The notes beneath the pieces are model-generated. The model searched no databases. It was not told the DNA's origin and saw only the letters and a list, made by a program, of their open reading frames with translations. From Canna indica (lineage: Eukaryota > Streptophyta > Magnoliopsida > Zingiberales > Cannaceae): a DNA stretch of 64,000 bases. The DNA lies in assembly GCA_034359265.1 (NCBI GenBank), contig CP136896.1:33110001-33174000 (forward strand). Reading direction: 5' to 3'. The position numbers were made by a program, and so were the translations under genes. Each line of letters begins with the position of its first letter. The stretch's first letter is position 1. This document shows positions 45,354-57,700 of this stretch, piece after piece.

Positions 45354-46495
45354 ATGGAGGCTCCAAATGCTGCTTTAAGCGGCAGTGGCAGTAACTCGAC
45401 AAAACGTCGAGGCCGGGGGCGAGGCCGAGGTTGGGCTCGGGGCATAGATAGGGAGCCGTCTGAGGGTCACGGGCAAGAGTCAGTGGTTGCTCAACTGCAG
45501 GCTCAGGTGAATCAGTTAACTGAGGCACGACTTAGGGAGCAGGAACTGAGACAGCAGATGCAGTAGCAGATGCAATAGCAACAGTAGCAGCAGCCATTGC
45601 CACAACCAGTGCCCGTAGTTCCAATGGTACCAGAAGTGGTAGAGGCAACAACATTCGTTGTCAGAACCCCAGGGGCCCCAACCTTTGCAAATTTTGTCAC
45701 ACTGAAGCCATTGGAGTTCACCGGAACAGATCGTCAGGTGGAAGTGACTGAATTCTTGGGGGATTGTTACGAGTTATGCATGGAGCCGGGGCTCGTATGG
45801 TCGGTCTTTAGATGTGGGGACCGACAAAGGTCTGGTAGCACACTTGGAGGGCCCGCAGGGCAGCTGGCGCACCATCTCCCACGTGGGAGGAATTTAGGGC
45901 GATTGTGGAGGAGCAGTACCTACCCATGAGTGTTCGCGAGAAGCGCACCCATGATTTCAAGATGCTGCGCCAGTCTGGAGGCATGTCAGTATCAGAATAT
46001 GAGATGGAGTTCAACCGTCTCTCAAAGTACCATCCAACCCTAGTGGCGTCTGAGACCGCCAAGGTCATGATGTTCGTGGTAGGTCTGAGGCCACAGATTG
46101 GCAGGCTTATCCACTACATTGAGGATTCTACTCTAGATCGGGTAGTGGATGAAGCCCTGCGAAAAGAAGCCTTGGTGTCGTTTGAGAGGAATGACATGCC
46201 AGCTAAGAAGAAGTTTGGTCACAAGGTTCCGGGAGTCGGCCTTGGCACTTTGAGGGGGCAATGACCGCGACAGACCATCAGCAAAGCCGACGGCAAAATG
46301 GCAATCGGGGCAGTGGGGGCCCATGAACCGGGTCAGTGAAGCCGACAATGTTAGGAGGAGGTTCTCAGAGATCTGAGGCGCCGCAGTGTGGTAACTGCAG
46401 TCGGAGGCACTGGGGGTCCTGCCTTAGCCTCACGAACACTTGCTTCAAGTGTGGCCGAATCAGACACTTCAAGAAGGACTGTCCTTAGGGAACTG
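45354..46495 (+). pseudogene. Gypsy G gag
   Basis: Starts MEAPNAALSGSGSN, with an Arg/Gly-rich stretch and a Gln-rich coiled region broken by TAG codons at about 45564-45590. The retrotransposon gag domain follows (FTGTDRQVEVTEFLGDCYEL; after a frameshift, SVSEYEMEFNRLSKYHP and MMFVVGLRPQIGRLIHY, to about 46160). A CCHC knuckle C-F-K-C-G-R-I-R-H-F-K-K-D-C lies at about 46440-46485; the glycine usual before the His is Arg. Stops also lie at 46262 and 46487. Not functional as it stands. Confidence 0.85.
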
Positions 46496-46659
46496 GTCAG
46501 AAGCCTGAGCAGACTAGGGGAAAGGCACCTAAGTTTGTGGGGTTAGTAGCTCAAAGGGGACAAACACAGAATAAGGGGCCACATACCAGTCATTCAGAGA
46601 GGCCACCTGCGCGGGTATATGCTATGAACCGTGATGGGGCAGAGGCATCCAAAGCAGTG

Positions 46660-47283
46660 GTGACAGGTACTATTTTAGTATGTTCGTGTGCTGCATAAGT
46701 TTTATTTGATCCGGATGCCACGCACTCGTTTGTGTCAGCCATATTTGCTGCGAAATTGGCAATGGCACCCTCCATGCTCAATGGGCCATTGATAATATCA
46801 ACGCCTACGGGCTATGCAATCCTAGCAAATTCAATATATCAAGGCTGTGAAGTGCTTATCTACGACCATGTGCTGAGTGCAGATTTGACACTCCTACCCA
46901 CTCTTGAGCTTGATGTCATCCTTGGCATGGACTGGTTGGTAGAGCACTTTGCGATGTTGGATTGTAGAGCTAAAATAGTGATGTTTAATAAGCCTGGGCT
47001 GTCGCAGTTCACCTTCCAAGGGGAGGGAGGTAGCAAGCCGATAGGGGCCATCTCAGTCCTAAAGGCTCGTAAGCTGCTTCGGGGCGACTGCAAATCCTTC
47101 CTTGCCTTCGTATCTGTGGCCGAGGAGGAAAGGGGTGAGGCAAGGAATGTCAGCGGAACCCCAGTGGTCTGTGAATTCCCTGATGTGTTTCCCGAGGAAT
47201 TGTTGGGATTGCCGCCCAGAAGGGAAGTTGATTTTTGCATTGACCTACAGCCCGGGGTGAAACCAATTTCCATTACACCTTAA
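46660..47283 (+). pseudogene. Gypsy G aspartic protease region
   Basis: The frame has the flap and C-terminal motif LELDVILGMDWL (about 46906-46941) of Gypsy proteases, followed by a linker and CEFPDVFPEEL to about 47200. The active-site triplet expected as D-S/T-G reads D-P-D (about 46710-46720) and is preceded by a TAA, so proteolytic activity is lost. Confidence 0.82.
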
Positions 47284-48043
47284 AGGATGGCACCGGCTGA
47301 ACTCAAAGAGTTAAAGGTGCAATTGCAGGAAATGCTAGACTTGGGTTTTCATCCGGCCGAGCGTGTCACCCTAGGGTGCCCCGGTTCTCTTCGTGAAGAA
47401 GAAGGATGGGTCGATGCGCATGTGCATCGACTATAGGCAGTTGAACAAGGTGACCGTCAAGAATCGCTACCCACTGCTGAGGATAGATGATCTGTTTGAC
47501 CAGCTGCAAGGGGCATAATAGTTTTCAAAGATAGATCTAAGGTCCGGGTACCATCAGCTGAGAATCCGGGATTGCGATGTGCCTAAGACGACCTTTAGGA
47601 CTCGCTACGGTCACTATGAGTTCCTAGTGATGTCCTTTAGCCTAACCAATGCACCTACTGCCTTCATAGACCTAATGAACAGGGTATTTAAGGAGTACCT
47701 AGACAACTTTGTGATCGTCTTCATTGACGACATTCTAGTTTACTCCAAGAGTGAGGAAGAGCACTTTAAGCACCTGAGAATAGTCCTGGAAACCCTCAGA
47801 GAGCACCGCTTGTTTGCAAAATTTTCCAAGTGTGAATTTTGGTTGGAAAGTGTAGGGTTCTTGGGCCATGTAGTGTCCAAGGAAGGGATAAGGGTGGATT
47901 ATACCAAGGTAGAAGTGGTGCAGAACTGGAAACGGTCGACTAGCGTGATTGAGATCCGCAGTTTCCTTGGTTTGGCCGGGTACTATCGGAAGTTTATGGA
48001 GAACTTCTCTAGAATTGCAGCCCCTTTGACTCGGTTGACCTAG
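47284..48043 (+). pseudogene. Gypsy G reverse transcriptase
   Basis: Conserved RT blocks in order: [10 protein letters not shown] (about 47415), [15 protein letters not shown] (47523-47567), [20 protein letters not shown] (47597-47656), the catalytic FIDD box within [14 protein letters not shown] (47713-47754), and [14 protein letters not shown] (47860-47900). Stops near 47281, 47516 and 48043, and a frameshift near 47370-47395, break it. Confidence 0.88.
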
Positions 48044-48079
48044 AAAAAGGTCAGGTTCATTTGGGATAACAAATGCGAG

Positions 48080-48892
48080 GTGAGCTTTCGGAAGCTCAAG
48101 GAATGTTTGACATCTGCACCCGTATTGGTTGTACCTTCCAGCTCAGGAGGATTTGTAGTCTTCTGTGATGCGTCTCGGGTTGGCCTGGGCTGCGTCCTGA
48201 TGCAATTTGGCAGAGTCATAGCTTATGCGACCTGCCAGTTGAAAGTTCATGAGAAGAACTATTCGACGCACGACCTAGAACTAGCGGCAGTGGTCTTTGC
48301 ACTGAAGCTTTTGCGGCACTATCTGTATGGGGAGACTTGCGAGATCTACATGGATCACAAGAGCCTCCAGTACTTGCTTACCCAAAAGGAGCTGAACCTC
48401 AGACAGAGGAGGTGGCTAGAGCTCATAAAGGATTATGATTGCAGCATTATGTATCATCCAGGGAAAGCAAATGTGGTAGCAGATGCTTTGAGTAGAAAAT
48501 CCATAGGTAGTTTTGCTCATTTGGAAGTTAAGCGGAGGCCTCTAGCTCGAGAGTTGGCGTTGTGCCTAGATGAGCGTACAACCTTATCAGTGTCAGTTTC
48601 AGGTGCCCTGATGGCACACCTACGGGTACAGTCCACGTTGGTGGACAAGCTGCGTGCTGCACAGGGGGAGGATGCCTTTTGTGTGCTGACCAAGGATCTG
48701 GTGCAAAGAGGCGATGCAGAGAACGCTTTCAGGTTGGACTCAGAGGGTGTGTTAAGGTTCAAAGACCGGATCGTAGTGCCAGATATGGCTGAGGTGCGGA
48801 GGCAAGTCTTGGAACTGGGTCATCGTTCCACTTATACGATGCATCCGGGGGCCACCAAGATGTACCGGGATTTAAGGCAGCATTACTGGTGA
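48080..48892 (+). pseudogene. Gypsy G RNase H and integrase zinc region
   Basis: Clean frame of 270 codons. RNase [18 protein letters not shown] (48150-48206), [19 protein letters not shown] (48270-48325), [13 protein letters not shown] (48348-48386), ADALSRK (48480-48500), with the acidic residues visible. It is followed by a linker and the histidines of the integrase zinc finger ([20 protein letters not shown], 48816-48876). A stop at 48890-48892 separates it from the integrase core. Confidence 0.88.
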
Positions 48893-50040
48893 AAGGGTAT
48901 GAAAAGAGAGGTAGCAGAGTTTGTCTCCAAATGTATGGTTTGCCAATAGGTGAAGGCCGAACACCTTAAGCCTGCGGGACTACTGCAAAACCTCGAGGTG
49001 CCCGAGTGGAAGTGGGAGAAAATCACCATGGATCTAGTGACTGGGTTGCCTAAGTCAAAAGGCGGTTTTGATTCCATTTGAGTGGTAGTGGACCGGTTAA
49101 CCAAGACCACATACTTCATACCAGTGAAGACTACCTTCTTTGCGGAGCAGTACACCCGACTATTCTTGCATAGGATTGTGGCATACCATGGTACCCCGGT
49201 GATGATTATATCCGACCGTGGTACCTAGTTCACAGCCCAGTTTTGGCAGTCCTTCCAAGAAGACTTGGGTACCCAGGTGCGTTTTAGCACAGCTTTCCAT
49301 CCGCAAACTAACGGGCAGTCAAAGAGGACCATCCAAACTTTGGAGGACAGGAAAAGGCACCTACCGCTAATAGAGTTCGCCTACAACAATAGCTATCACA
49401 GTAGCATTGGCATGGCTCCTTTTGAGGCCTTGTATGGGCGGCGGTGTAGGTCTCCAGTGGGCTAGTTTGAGGCCGGGGAATCACTCATGGTGGGCTCTGA
49501 TTTGGTTGAGGAAGCGGTAGAGAAAGTGAAGGCCATAAATGAAAGATTGTTGGTGGCCCAGAGTCGACAGAAAATATATGCCGACAAGAAAGCCAGGGAA
49601 TTAGAATTCGCCGAGGGTGATTTAGTCTTTCTGAAGGTCTCTCCTATGAAAGGGGTGGTCCGGTTTGGGAAGAAGGGAAAGCTGAGCCCTAGGTACATTG
49701 AGCTTTTCCCCATTCTCAAGCGGAGGGGCGAGGTGGCATATGAACTGGCATTACCTCCTAGCCTGAGCAGAGTACACTTGGTCTTCCATGTATTCATGCT
49801 TCGAAAATATGTAAAAGATGATTCGCATGTGATCGAGCCCTCTTCTATTGAGGTAGATTCGGCCATCTCATTCGAGGAAAGGCCGGTAGAGATCCTTGAC
49901 CGCCAAATCAAGAAGCTAAGATCCAAAGAAATTCCCCTAGTAAAGGTTAGATGGGAGCACCATTACGGGCAAGAGGCCACTTGGGAGGTAGAGCAGGACA
50001 TGATAGAGCGCTACCCTTCCTTGTTCGGAGAGCCTGTAAG
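48893..50040 (+). pseudogene. Gypsy G integrase core and chromodomain
   Basis: Integrase core in broken frame: [35 protein letters not shown] (49090-49135), [29 protein letters not shown]. Stops at about 48948, 49079, 49227 and 49462. After IQTLED a short block is missing before [17 protein letters not shown]. The C-terminal domain (49487 onward) includes GDLVFLKVSPMKGVVRFGKK, LSRVHLVFHVFMLRKYV and a chromodomain (PVEILDRQIKKLRS, KVRWEHHYGQEATWEVE, MIERYPSLF, about 49884-50028). The open frame continues through the polypurine tract into the LTR to 50161. Confidence 0.88.
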
Positions 50041-50078
50041 TCCTTGTTATTCAATTAAATTCGAGGATGAATTTCCCG

Positions 50079-50091
50079 TAAGGGGGGAAGG
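50079..50091 (+). promoter_or_regulatory. Polypurine tract of Gypsy G
   Basis: TAAGGGGGGAAGG directly before the 3' LTR start (TGTAAGACCCGGG, 50093). Confidence 0.85.
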
Positions 50092-50092
50092 T

Positions 50093-52637
50093 TGTAAGAC
50101 CCGGGAAAAATTTCCTAATATAAAAATCTATTTTGGTGCAACGCGCCGGACCCGGGGATAGTCGAGTCGAGCCTCAGGATCGCCTTGAGTGAAAAGGTAT
50201 GACTCGACTACTGATGTGTGCCATTAAATTGGGCAAATGACTCTTTCCTTTTATGCATTTATACTTTAATCGAGTTTAAGTCGACTCGTGTTGCGGGAAG
50301 AGTCGGAATCCAAGTCGAGCACGAGTTTAGTCGAATCATGATTATGAGTCTTGGGCCATTAAGGAAGGTTTGATGAGGGATTAAAATCCCTCATCCATGT
50401 GCCGTTCGCACAACGGCAGCGCCTAGGAGAGGGGGAGAGGGGGAGAGGAAGAAAGGAAAAAGGGGATTTTGGTCAATTTGAGATTTTGCGGCGTTGTCGG
50501 AAAATTTTGAAGTTGTCGTCATTCGATCTTTCATCCTCCTCAATCAAGGTGAGTGGTTAGATTTGAAGAAATGGGGGTGGTGGGTAGCCGAACCCTTAGT
50601 GGTGATAGGATCGTGTTTTCTCGCGATTTTTCGACGAATCGAGTTTCCGTAGTTGTGTATACATGATTCTTGTATCAATCCTTCCCGGATCATTTTGTTT
50701 TCTCGTCGTTATCTCCAATCTATGGCTGTCGAATCATGGGTAAAGGGAAAAGGTCATGCCAAAATTTTCTCCAATCCTCTTGACGGAAGTAGAGCCCTTA
50801 GATAATCATAAATATATAAATAGAGCATTCTCCGTCGTCGATTTCACGTGTTAAAAAGTTTGTCTTCCCTAGAACTCCTAGGTGTGGCCGAATGAACCCT
50901 AAACCTCATGAGAAGGGTTCGGCCAAGGGTAGGCGAAGGGGTAAACCAGTCCATATGAAATTAAGATATATCGGAGACGAAGAGTTAGGGTCGGAGCTAA
51001 ATTCTTCTTTCCCTTTCCTACCCTAAGAGGCATGGCCGAGCAAGGTTCACCTTGCTCAAGGCTCGGCCAAGCCTAGGGGGAGGGAAAGGGTGAGCTTTAG
51101 ATAGAAACTTCCAAGCTTAGAATGTTAAAACTATAGAGGCATGATGATACTTAGGAAGAACACTAACCATAGTAAGTAAATTTATTGATTTATGAGATTG
51201 TAGGAATGTTAGCTTAATGACCATCCTTAGCTCATTCAATCTTTAGATTTTGGAATGATGTATTAGTTTACCATGCTTAGTATTTCATGCATTATTGAAT
51301 TCATTGCTACTTCGTCATGCTAGATAAATTGTTTCTTATTGAGCTTAATTCTAAAGGTAGTGTATAATAGTTATGTATGAATATCGTGGCTATATATAGT
51401 CGATGTTGTAAAGTATACTTACTTTTCTTTAGATTATACATGCTGTTATAAAATGATCATGGGCGGAATTCCAAGGTCGGTACATGGAATTCCTCACCCA
51501 ATGTAGTGTATAATGTTAGATAACATGTAGGAAGTTACGAGATGCTCAGCATATATGAAAACTTAGCTAGGAGATTATATAACTTCTAGGACTTCTAGTA
51601 AATATTTTGGACACCTAGAACTCTTAGGTGTACACATTTTAAAAGGGCAACATTAATTTATTTACCCTGTAGCCCAGATTAGGGCCTGATACGGGCAATA
51701 GCCTAAAGTGTATATAAGGAAACCCTAGGATAATTGATTGTGTGAAGTGTTTGAGATGGAACGCCGAGAAGCGTGGAGGTCGAAAATGACCAATGCTTAG
51801 CTCGGCCAGTATTTGGGTCTTGAGGTGCGCCTGCGGGCCCGCTAGGTGCCAGACCCCAGTTGGGTGGGACTAACTATCCTTACCCCAGACGGTGTACAGA
51901 GACTAGTGGACCATCCTAGTCGATGGTCCGGGATTGCTTGTTTACATCTTGATGTGATGTGGCCGAACGGCCAGTATGATTTTTACCTTGTAAGGTAGGG
52001 CCGACTGTAGCCGAGATTTTTATACCATAAGTAGGCCCAAGGGCCGGATGCCAGAGGCTTGATAGGCCGAGATGGCAGGTTCTCACCTATTCGGTTTATA
52101 CAGAATGACCCATGGGGTTAGTAGTCACATTAAAAGTAGCTTACCTCCCTGAATATACATTATGTTGCCTTATATGTCATGCATGAATAATTGAGGATTA
52201 TGTGGAGGTTCGCTAGAATCGCTCACTGAGTCCCAAGTGGACTCACAGTTTGTTTCTTTGTTTGTGCAGAGCATAAGCAGTGATTGTGACTTGTCGACAT
52301 GGTGCAGCTGGTGGGCAGGAGGTGGTGCCATATCTCGTAGCGGCATCCATGAGTCATACTCCAGTGTTTTAGTAGTTGTTTTCTTTTCTGCACTAACAAT
52401 TATATTTTGGGAAAAATTTGTAAAACTTTGATACTCGAGACTTTCAGTTGTTGTGATGTTGGTTTTCTTCTTTAGTTTGAAAACATAAAATTGTGAACTT
52501 GAAAACTTTTAATAAAGTTTGTGTTGAGATTTTTTTTTGTCGACATGTTCTGATTTCTTTATGTTAGTGTAGACAGTAGGCTATAGGGTAGGATGTAGGC
52601 CCTGACCGTTCACACTACCCTCAGTTGTTGTGTGACA
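50093..52637 (+). repeat. 3' LTR of Gypsy G
   Basis: 2545 bp, TGTAAGACCC...GTGTGACA. It shares phrases with LTRs D and E (for example the ggttcggccaagg-type stretch), so these belong to related Tekay-type families. No coding capacity. Confidence 0.88.
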
Positions 52638-53090
52638 CCGATCAAGCTCGGGGGCTGTGGACTGGACTAGCACTTTGGGCTGGGCGAGTTAGGTCTAGAA
52701 ACGCCCACACTCACGAACCAGACTCAAGTCAAGCTAGACACTACTTAGCTCGGGGCCTCCATCTGGCTATACAAGAACTCCCGCATCCTTATTAATTATA
52801 AGAGATTCGTTAATTTTAAACCTGACATCTCTGTAATTAGTTTAGACCCATTTCGAGCATATACCCGTGAGATTCAGGGAGGCATTGTCGCCCGAGACAT
52901 TTCTCGTCTTGCACTATATACATGATCCCAATTTTCATACCCACATCTGAAATTCTTTCTTATTTGAGCATCAGAGTATCTTCGAGCATATACCTGTGGA
53001 ATTCCTACTAGAGTCGCACCGGATCAGGAGGCGCACAGGCTCGCATCACCCCGACTTCAAAAAAGAACGTAGCTAAGTTTTTCAACAAGT
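52638..53090. repeat. Possible LTR remnant of a Tat-like Gypsy element
   Basis: The phrase gatcaagctcgggggct, then cattgtcgcccgagac and two copies of cgagcatatacc(c/t)gtg (52855 and 52984), resemble parts of Tat-type LTRs. Ends are not defined. Confidence 0.35.
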
Positions 53091-53718
53091 AGATCCTATA
53101 GTATGGATTTTAGTGCAAATCTATCTTGTATTAGCTTTGTTATCAATTTGATCGGTGAACATATTGAGATGAATATATTTTCTAATACTTCACCTTACGT
53201 ACGTAGGATATACTGATTAAAATAAATAAATCCTCAAATTTAACAGGTCAAACATATGATGCACAAATTGTCTTTCCCACTACTGTAGATATTTTTTTAA
53301 AAAAATTAACGAGTTCTCAAGATGAGGTAAAGTTTTAGGTGGATAAATTATGCCAACCTCGGAATACCATGTCATCAACCTTACAACATTACCAACAAAA
53401 TTAATATGGCATAGATTTGTAATAAAATCATTAGTATGGAATAAATGTAAAAAGATTAGTATAGGATACATTAAAAAAAAAAATCATATAGGACAATTTT
53501 AAATATTTAATATTTTATTTTTGTAAAGTATAAATAATTTGTTGGTTCGTCAACTTTGTAGCATGTGTTATAGTTATATCACATTTGGTCATATTATTTA
53601 AATTCCATATATTTTCTGTATTGAACTTTAGGATACAACATTTGAATAAAATTTTACTCCCGCAATAAAGTTTTCTTTATCTTGATTATATTGGATCTTT
53701 TCGATCTTCAATTAACAT
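53091..53718. other. AT-rich intergenic sequence
   Basis: I see no coding, RNA or element signal here. Confidence 0.5.
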
Positions 53719-53850
53719 ATGTTGGGTAGCACAGTTGGTGGCAACATATTGAACGTTGCCTAAAGATCTAGGATTTGAATCCTAGTATGATCACCTATTG
53801 TGATTTTTTATTTTTGTTAAATATATATATATATCACCAAAAAAAAAATT
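53719..53850 (+). mobile_element. Probable tRNA-derived SINE
   Basis: A tRNA-like head with a box A-like segment (GGTAGCACAGTTGGT, about 53724-53738) and a box B-like segment (GATTTGAATCC, about 53772-53782) is followed by a T-rich/AT-repeat tail. It does not fold as a complete tRNA. The boxes are an RNA polymerase III internal promoter. Confidence 0.55.
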
Positions 53851-53931
53851 AAATTTCTTTAGATGCAATTAAGAGGTTAGAGTGAGGCTTGCTACCAATT
53901 CTTAAAACAATCAATCTCTTGGACAAAAAGA

Positions 53932-54109
53932 GAGTAAATTACAAAAAGCTCCTCTCGACTATAGTCAATGTGTGCAAAGACTACCTAAACTATCAAGTGT
54001 GCATAGAATCCTGATAACTATAGTCGCGAAAGATTTTGTGCACATTTGATAATTTAGATAATTTTTGTGCCTATTGACTATAGTCGAGAGAGGCTTCGTG
54101 TAATTTACC
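53932..54109. mobile_element. Fold-back MITE
   Basis: Almost the whole 178 bases fold on themselves: gtaaattacaaaaagctc ... near 53934 pairs with the reverse complement of gaggcttcgtgtaatttac ending at 54108, and inner blocks (ctcgactatagtcaat, actatcaagtgtgca) are also complementary. No coding capacity. It lies about 600 bases beyond the 3' end of the ASB gene. Confidence 0.8.
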
Positions 54110-54686
54110 CAAAAAAAACACATCAATTGCAATCGGTAGAAGCCTTAATTGAAGTTTTATAAGGGAAAAATAAATGTTTCATCCCTTATGCTCCTCTTTA
54201 GTTCCAATATGATCTTCCTAAGCATACGAAACAATACGTTTAGATTTAGAAATTAATTTTTAATTAATGAGTACACATCATCGTGCAAACTACCACATCA
54301 AGTATATAGATAAAAAAATTATTTTGAAGTAAATAGTTAATGCATGCACGTATGTATGCACACGTCAACTGTCTGCCTCTATTCAAACAATTGATTTTTT
54401 AAAATCTAAAAATAATGTCACATATGCTTCAAAAGGTCAAGGTAGATCTTGAGAAGGGCATAAAAGAATTTTAAAGTAAGAATAGTGAGACGTCTATTTA
54501 TCGATATTTAGAAGGATATTACGCTTATTTTTCTCATTATATAAATATTGCAAAAAACAACCTAACACATGAATATTTATCAAGGTTCAAACAACACAAC
54601 AAGATAACAAAAAAATCTATAAATGCCACGAAGTGCCATCATTTGTTTTTTCCTTATTAATGCGATCAAAAATGAATAATCATACT
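54110..54686. other. Intergenic sequence downstream of the ASB gene
   Basis: AT-rich; probably includes the end of the ASB 3' UTR at its right edge. Nothing else recognised. Confidence 0.5.
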
Positions 54687-54692
54687 TTTATT
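54687..54692 (-). terminator. Poly(A) signal of the ASB gene
   Basis: Minus-strand AATAAA, 21 bases after the stop codon. It is the nearest canonical signal, and close for a plant 3' UTR; further AT-rich signals lie beyond it. Confidence 0.45.
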
Positions 54693-54713
54693 TTGCTTGT
54701 TCCCTTTTCAACT

Positions 54714-57700
54714 CTAATTCTGCGAGCCTTGTGACTTGAGTTCCATTTTGTCGATCACCTTGATAAAATTTTTAACCATAGTTCTGCCTTCCTGAGTTAT
54801 AATGCTTTCGGGGTGGAACTGAACTCCCTGCAACTCAAAAAAGTATCATTAATTAAATGAAAGGAAAACATAACTTAAGGTAGCAAAGTAAATTGAGTTT
54901 CTCCAAAGTCAAGTTGACAAAATTAATCAAGAAAAATAAAAAATTAATGATTCGTTTGTTTGCTTTACTAGATAGGACAAGATAAGATAATAAATGAGAG
55001 ATAATATTTGATAGGATTCTTTAAATTCCATATTCATGAGATATAATATTAATTATATATTCTTCTAATAATATTTTCTTCTAATCAATGTACTAATCAA
55101 ACAATGGATAAAAATTCATTTGTTATCATATTCCCTTTATCCTATGAAGGGAACAAGCACTTATCTGCCCCACATAAATTAATCAAGGAAAACATGCCCT
55201 TAGTTTTTTCAAACAAAAATGTCATGGGTAAAATATGCCAAAGATATTGTGGTAACTTGAGAAAGAAAACCTTATCTGCCTCACATAGATTGCACGTTTT
55301 TGTTTTATATGAAAATAATTGATAGTTTGATACTGAATGCAGCATATGTCAAATAGAAAAAAATATTTCAAGCAATAAGTGAAAGCAAAAGTTTTCTCAG
55401 CTCACCAGGATGTGTTTGTGCATCTTGTGACGAGCAGCCATTATCAATCCATCCTCTGTCCACGCTGTGATCTCAAGGGCATCAGAAGGGAAAGTATCCT
55501 TGTCAATCACAAGGCTATGGTATCTACAGGCAGTGAAAGGGCTGCATGACAGATATGAAAATGTCACAAATTTTTAAACTATTGGCTTTTCAATAGATAT
55601 AAAAAGATAATACAAGAAGAATTTAAAAAGCCAGAAATACAACAAAAAACGTAAGAAACAAAAAGGGAGAATAATACCAGTACAGCCACCAAACCAATCC
55701 GTATTTGGTATGTTTTTAGGATGATTATAGATGAGGACAATAAAGCAGCACATAATGATACAAATAGAATCCTTATAAATGTATTAGCATAATTATATTA
55801 TAGTAATACTATATATTATATTATTAATGATATTGTATCATCCAAATATTATTGTAATCAATATGATCATTTAACCTATCAAGTGCAAGAAAGGTATTAT
55901 ACTATTTTTTCTATAATACATTTCTCTACCTGGAATCCTAGTAGATAGGAAACATGATTTTTTTTTAAAGTCACAGAAATGTTTATCTCGGGAATAAGTG
56001 AATAACTTCCTGGTTTGTAAGCCCAAGATTAATCTTCCTGAGATATTAAACTGGGATAAGATATGAGGTCTTAGAGTGCAAAGAATAATTTTTGACAAAC
56101 TAGGGTGAGGTTTAACACTGATAACTTTAGGGTGGTATCAGTAATCTACTCTCCATGATAAAAAAGAAGAAGAATTATTCAAGTAAAAATATATCACTTA
56201 GACTAAACCTTTAATAACATACGAACATGACAAAACATGATTAGCTTCTACAACAAATGTGTCGTCATAAACAAGTTAAAGAGAACTTGTTTTGACATGA
56301 AGAGTATTATGCATCAACACACTTAATTGTGACATATTTTGTTATGCAAATGGTTCTTATCAAATTTTGTCCTACTGAACTAGCAATACTCTAGAAAAAT
56401 GATCAAATCAAGATCTATAAGGCAAGAATAAGGACCCTCATAATTTCACAATATTTCAGTGCATAAGGTGGAGAAAGTATTGAGGGTTTACCTAATGTCC
56501 CCTAAGAGGCAGGCACTAGGTAGAAAAGCACTCAAGAATCTCTAGAGATCTTATAACATTCCTTTTGTGCAATGGACAAACCACTTTTCTATGGTACCTA
56601 CCCCAAACAATTCAGTATTTGAAAATATGAGACTTGATGCATTGTTCTAATCGACAATTGCTTATGTTATCTTCATAGTACAAATACAAGAAAAACATGA
56701 TAGTGGGTTTAAATTGCCATCTCTTTGCATCATTGTAAGATGTAGAATGATTTTGATGCCAACCATGGTTTAAAATCTCGGTACCGGTATATACCGGTAC
56801 TGTACCGTACCGACACACGGTACGGACCGGTATGAAAATGCATACCGGCCGGGTTTTTTTTATTTTTTTTTATTTTTTTATTTTTTTTTTCGTGACATAC
56901 CACCATATACCGCCCATACCGGGCGGTATACCGCCATATACCGCCATATACCGCCCGGTATACACAATATACCCGGTTTTTTCAAATACCGGGTATATCG
57001 TATACCGGAAATCTAAAATACCGGTAAATACCGGACTTACCGTACCGTTTCGGTCGAGATTTTAAACCTTAATGCCAACACACATGCATCTTTGGTAAAG
57101 CATTGAACCTTTTGACACTTTGTGACACATACATAGCACTAAACTGATGAGAAAATGAGTGTTCTTGTTTGACCTATTTGTGATGAACTATCTCTACTTT
57201 ATTGATCAAACCACATTCAGTGAAGATCAACCTCAAGACTAAATTTTCTTTCAGATTGCCACTCGTTGCAGCAATCATGATTTGAAAGTTCTAAAATCTG
57301 AAATGCAATTTTTTTAAAAAAACATGTAAATGCATAATAATTACCTTCTAACATTGATCTTGGATCAAATAAAGAAAGAAATATCTGTAGTACAAAAATT
57401 TCACGTACAATTACATTAGACAATATAAGAAAAAATAAGGCTTACTTGGGCAAACCATTGAACAAAGAATCTTCAAGAGTTTCATCATAGTACACAGGAG
57501 AGGTTTTCCCATGCATTACTCCTGAAGGAGCACGAACTATCTTTCCTGCAAGTTAACAAGACAATTTGTAACATAGTATTAGTTATTGCATAATTAATAG
57601 AATGGTTTTCATGCACCTTATTAATTCAAACCTCCAAATGCCTCTCCTATGCATTGCAAGCCCATACAAACTCCAAACAATGGTATAGAAGGACCCAGTT

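Larger units (their letters stand above)
44009..52637 (+). mobile_element. Gypsy chromovirus G (Tekay/Del-like)
   Basis: Plus-strand element: partial 5' LTR 44009-45135, PBS-like site 45139-45153, gag, protease, RT, RNase H, integrase and C-terminal chromodomain up to about 50040, polypurine tract 50079-50091, 3' LTR 50093-52637 (2545 bp). LTR length and a chromodomain fused to integrase fit the Tekay/Del clade. The two LTRs are very similar where they overlap, so insertion is fairly recent, yet pol has numerous stops. The first 1.4 kb of the 5' LTR is missing. Confidence 0.88.

Noticed and set aside
45808..46068. Minus-strand open frames in Gypsy G (also 46860-47273, 48517-48762, 49462-49926)
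   Set aside because: Shadows of gag and pol on the plus strand.
53719..53800. Functional tRNA gene
   Set aside because: Only box A- and box B-like segments are present; no complete cloverleaf, and a SINE-type tail follows.
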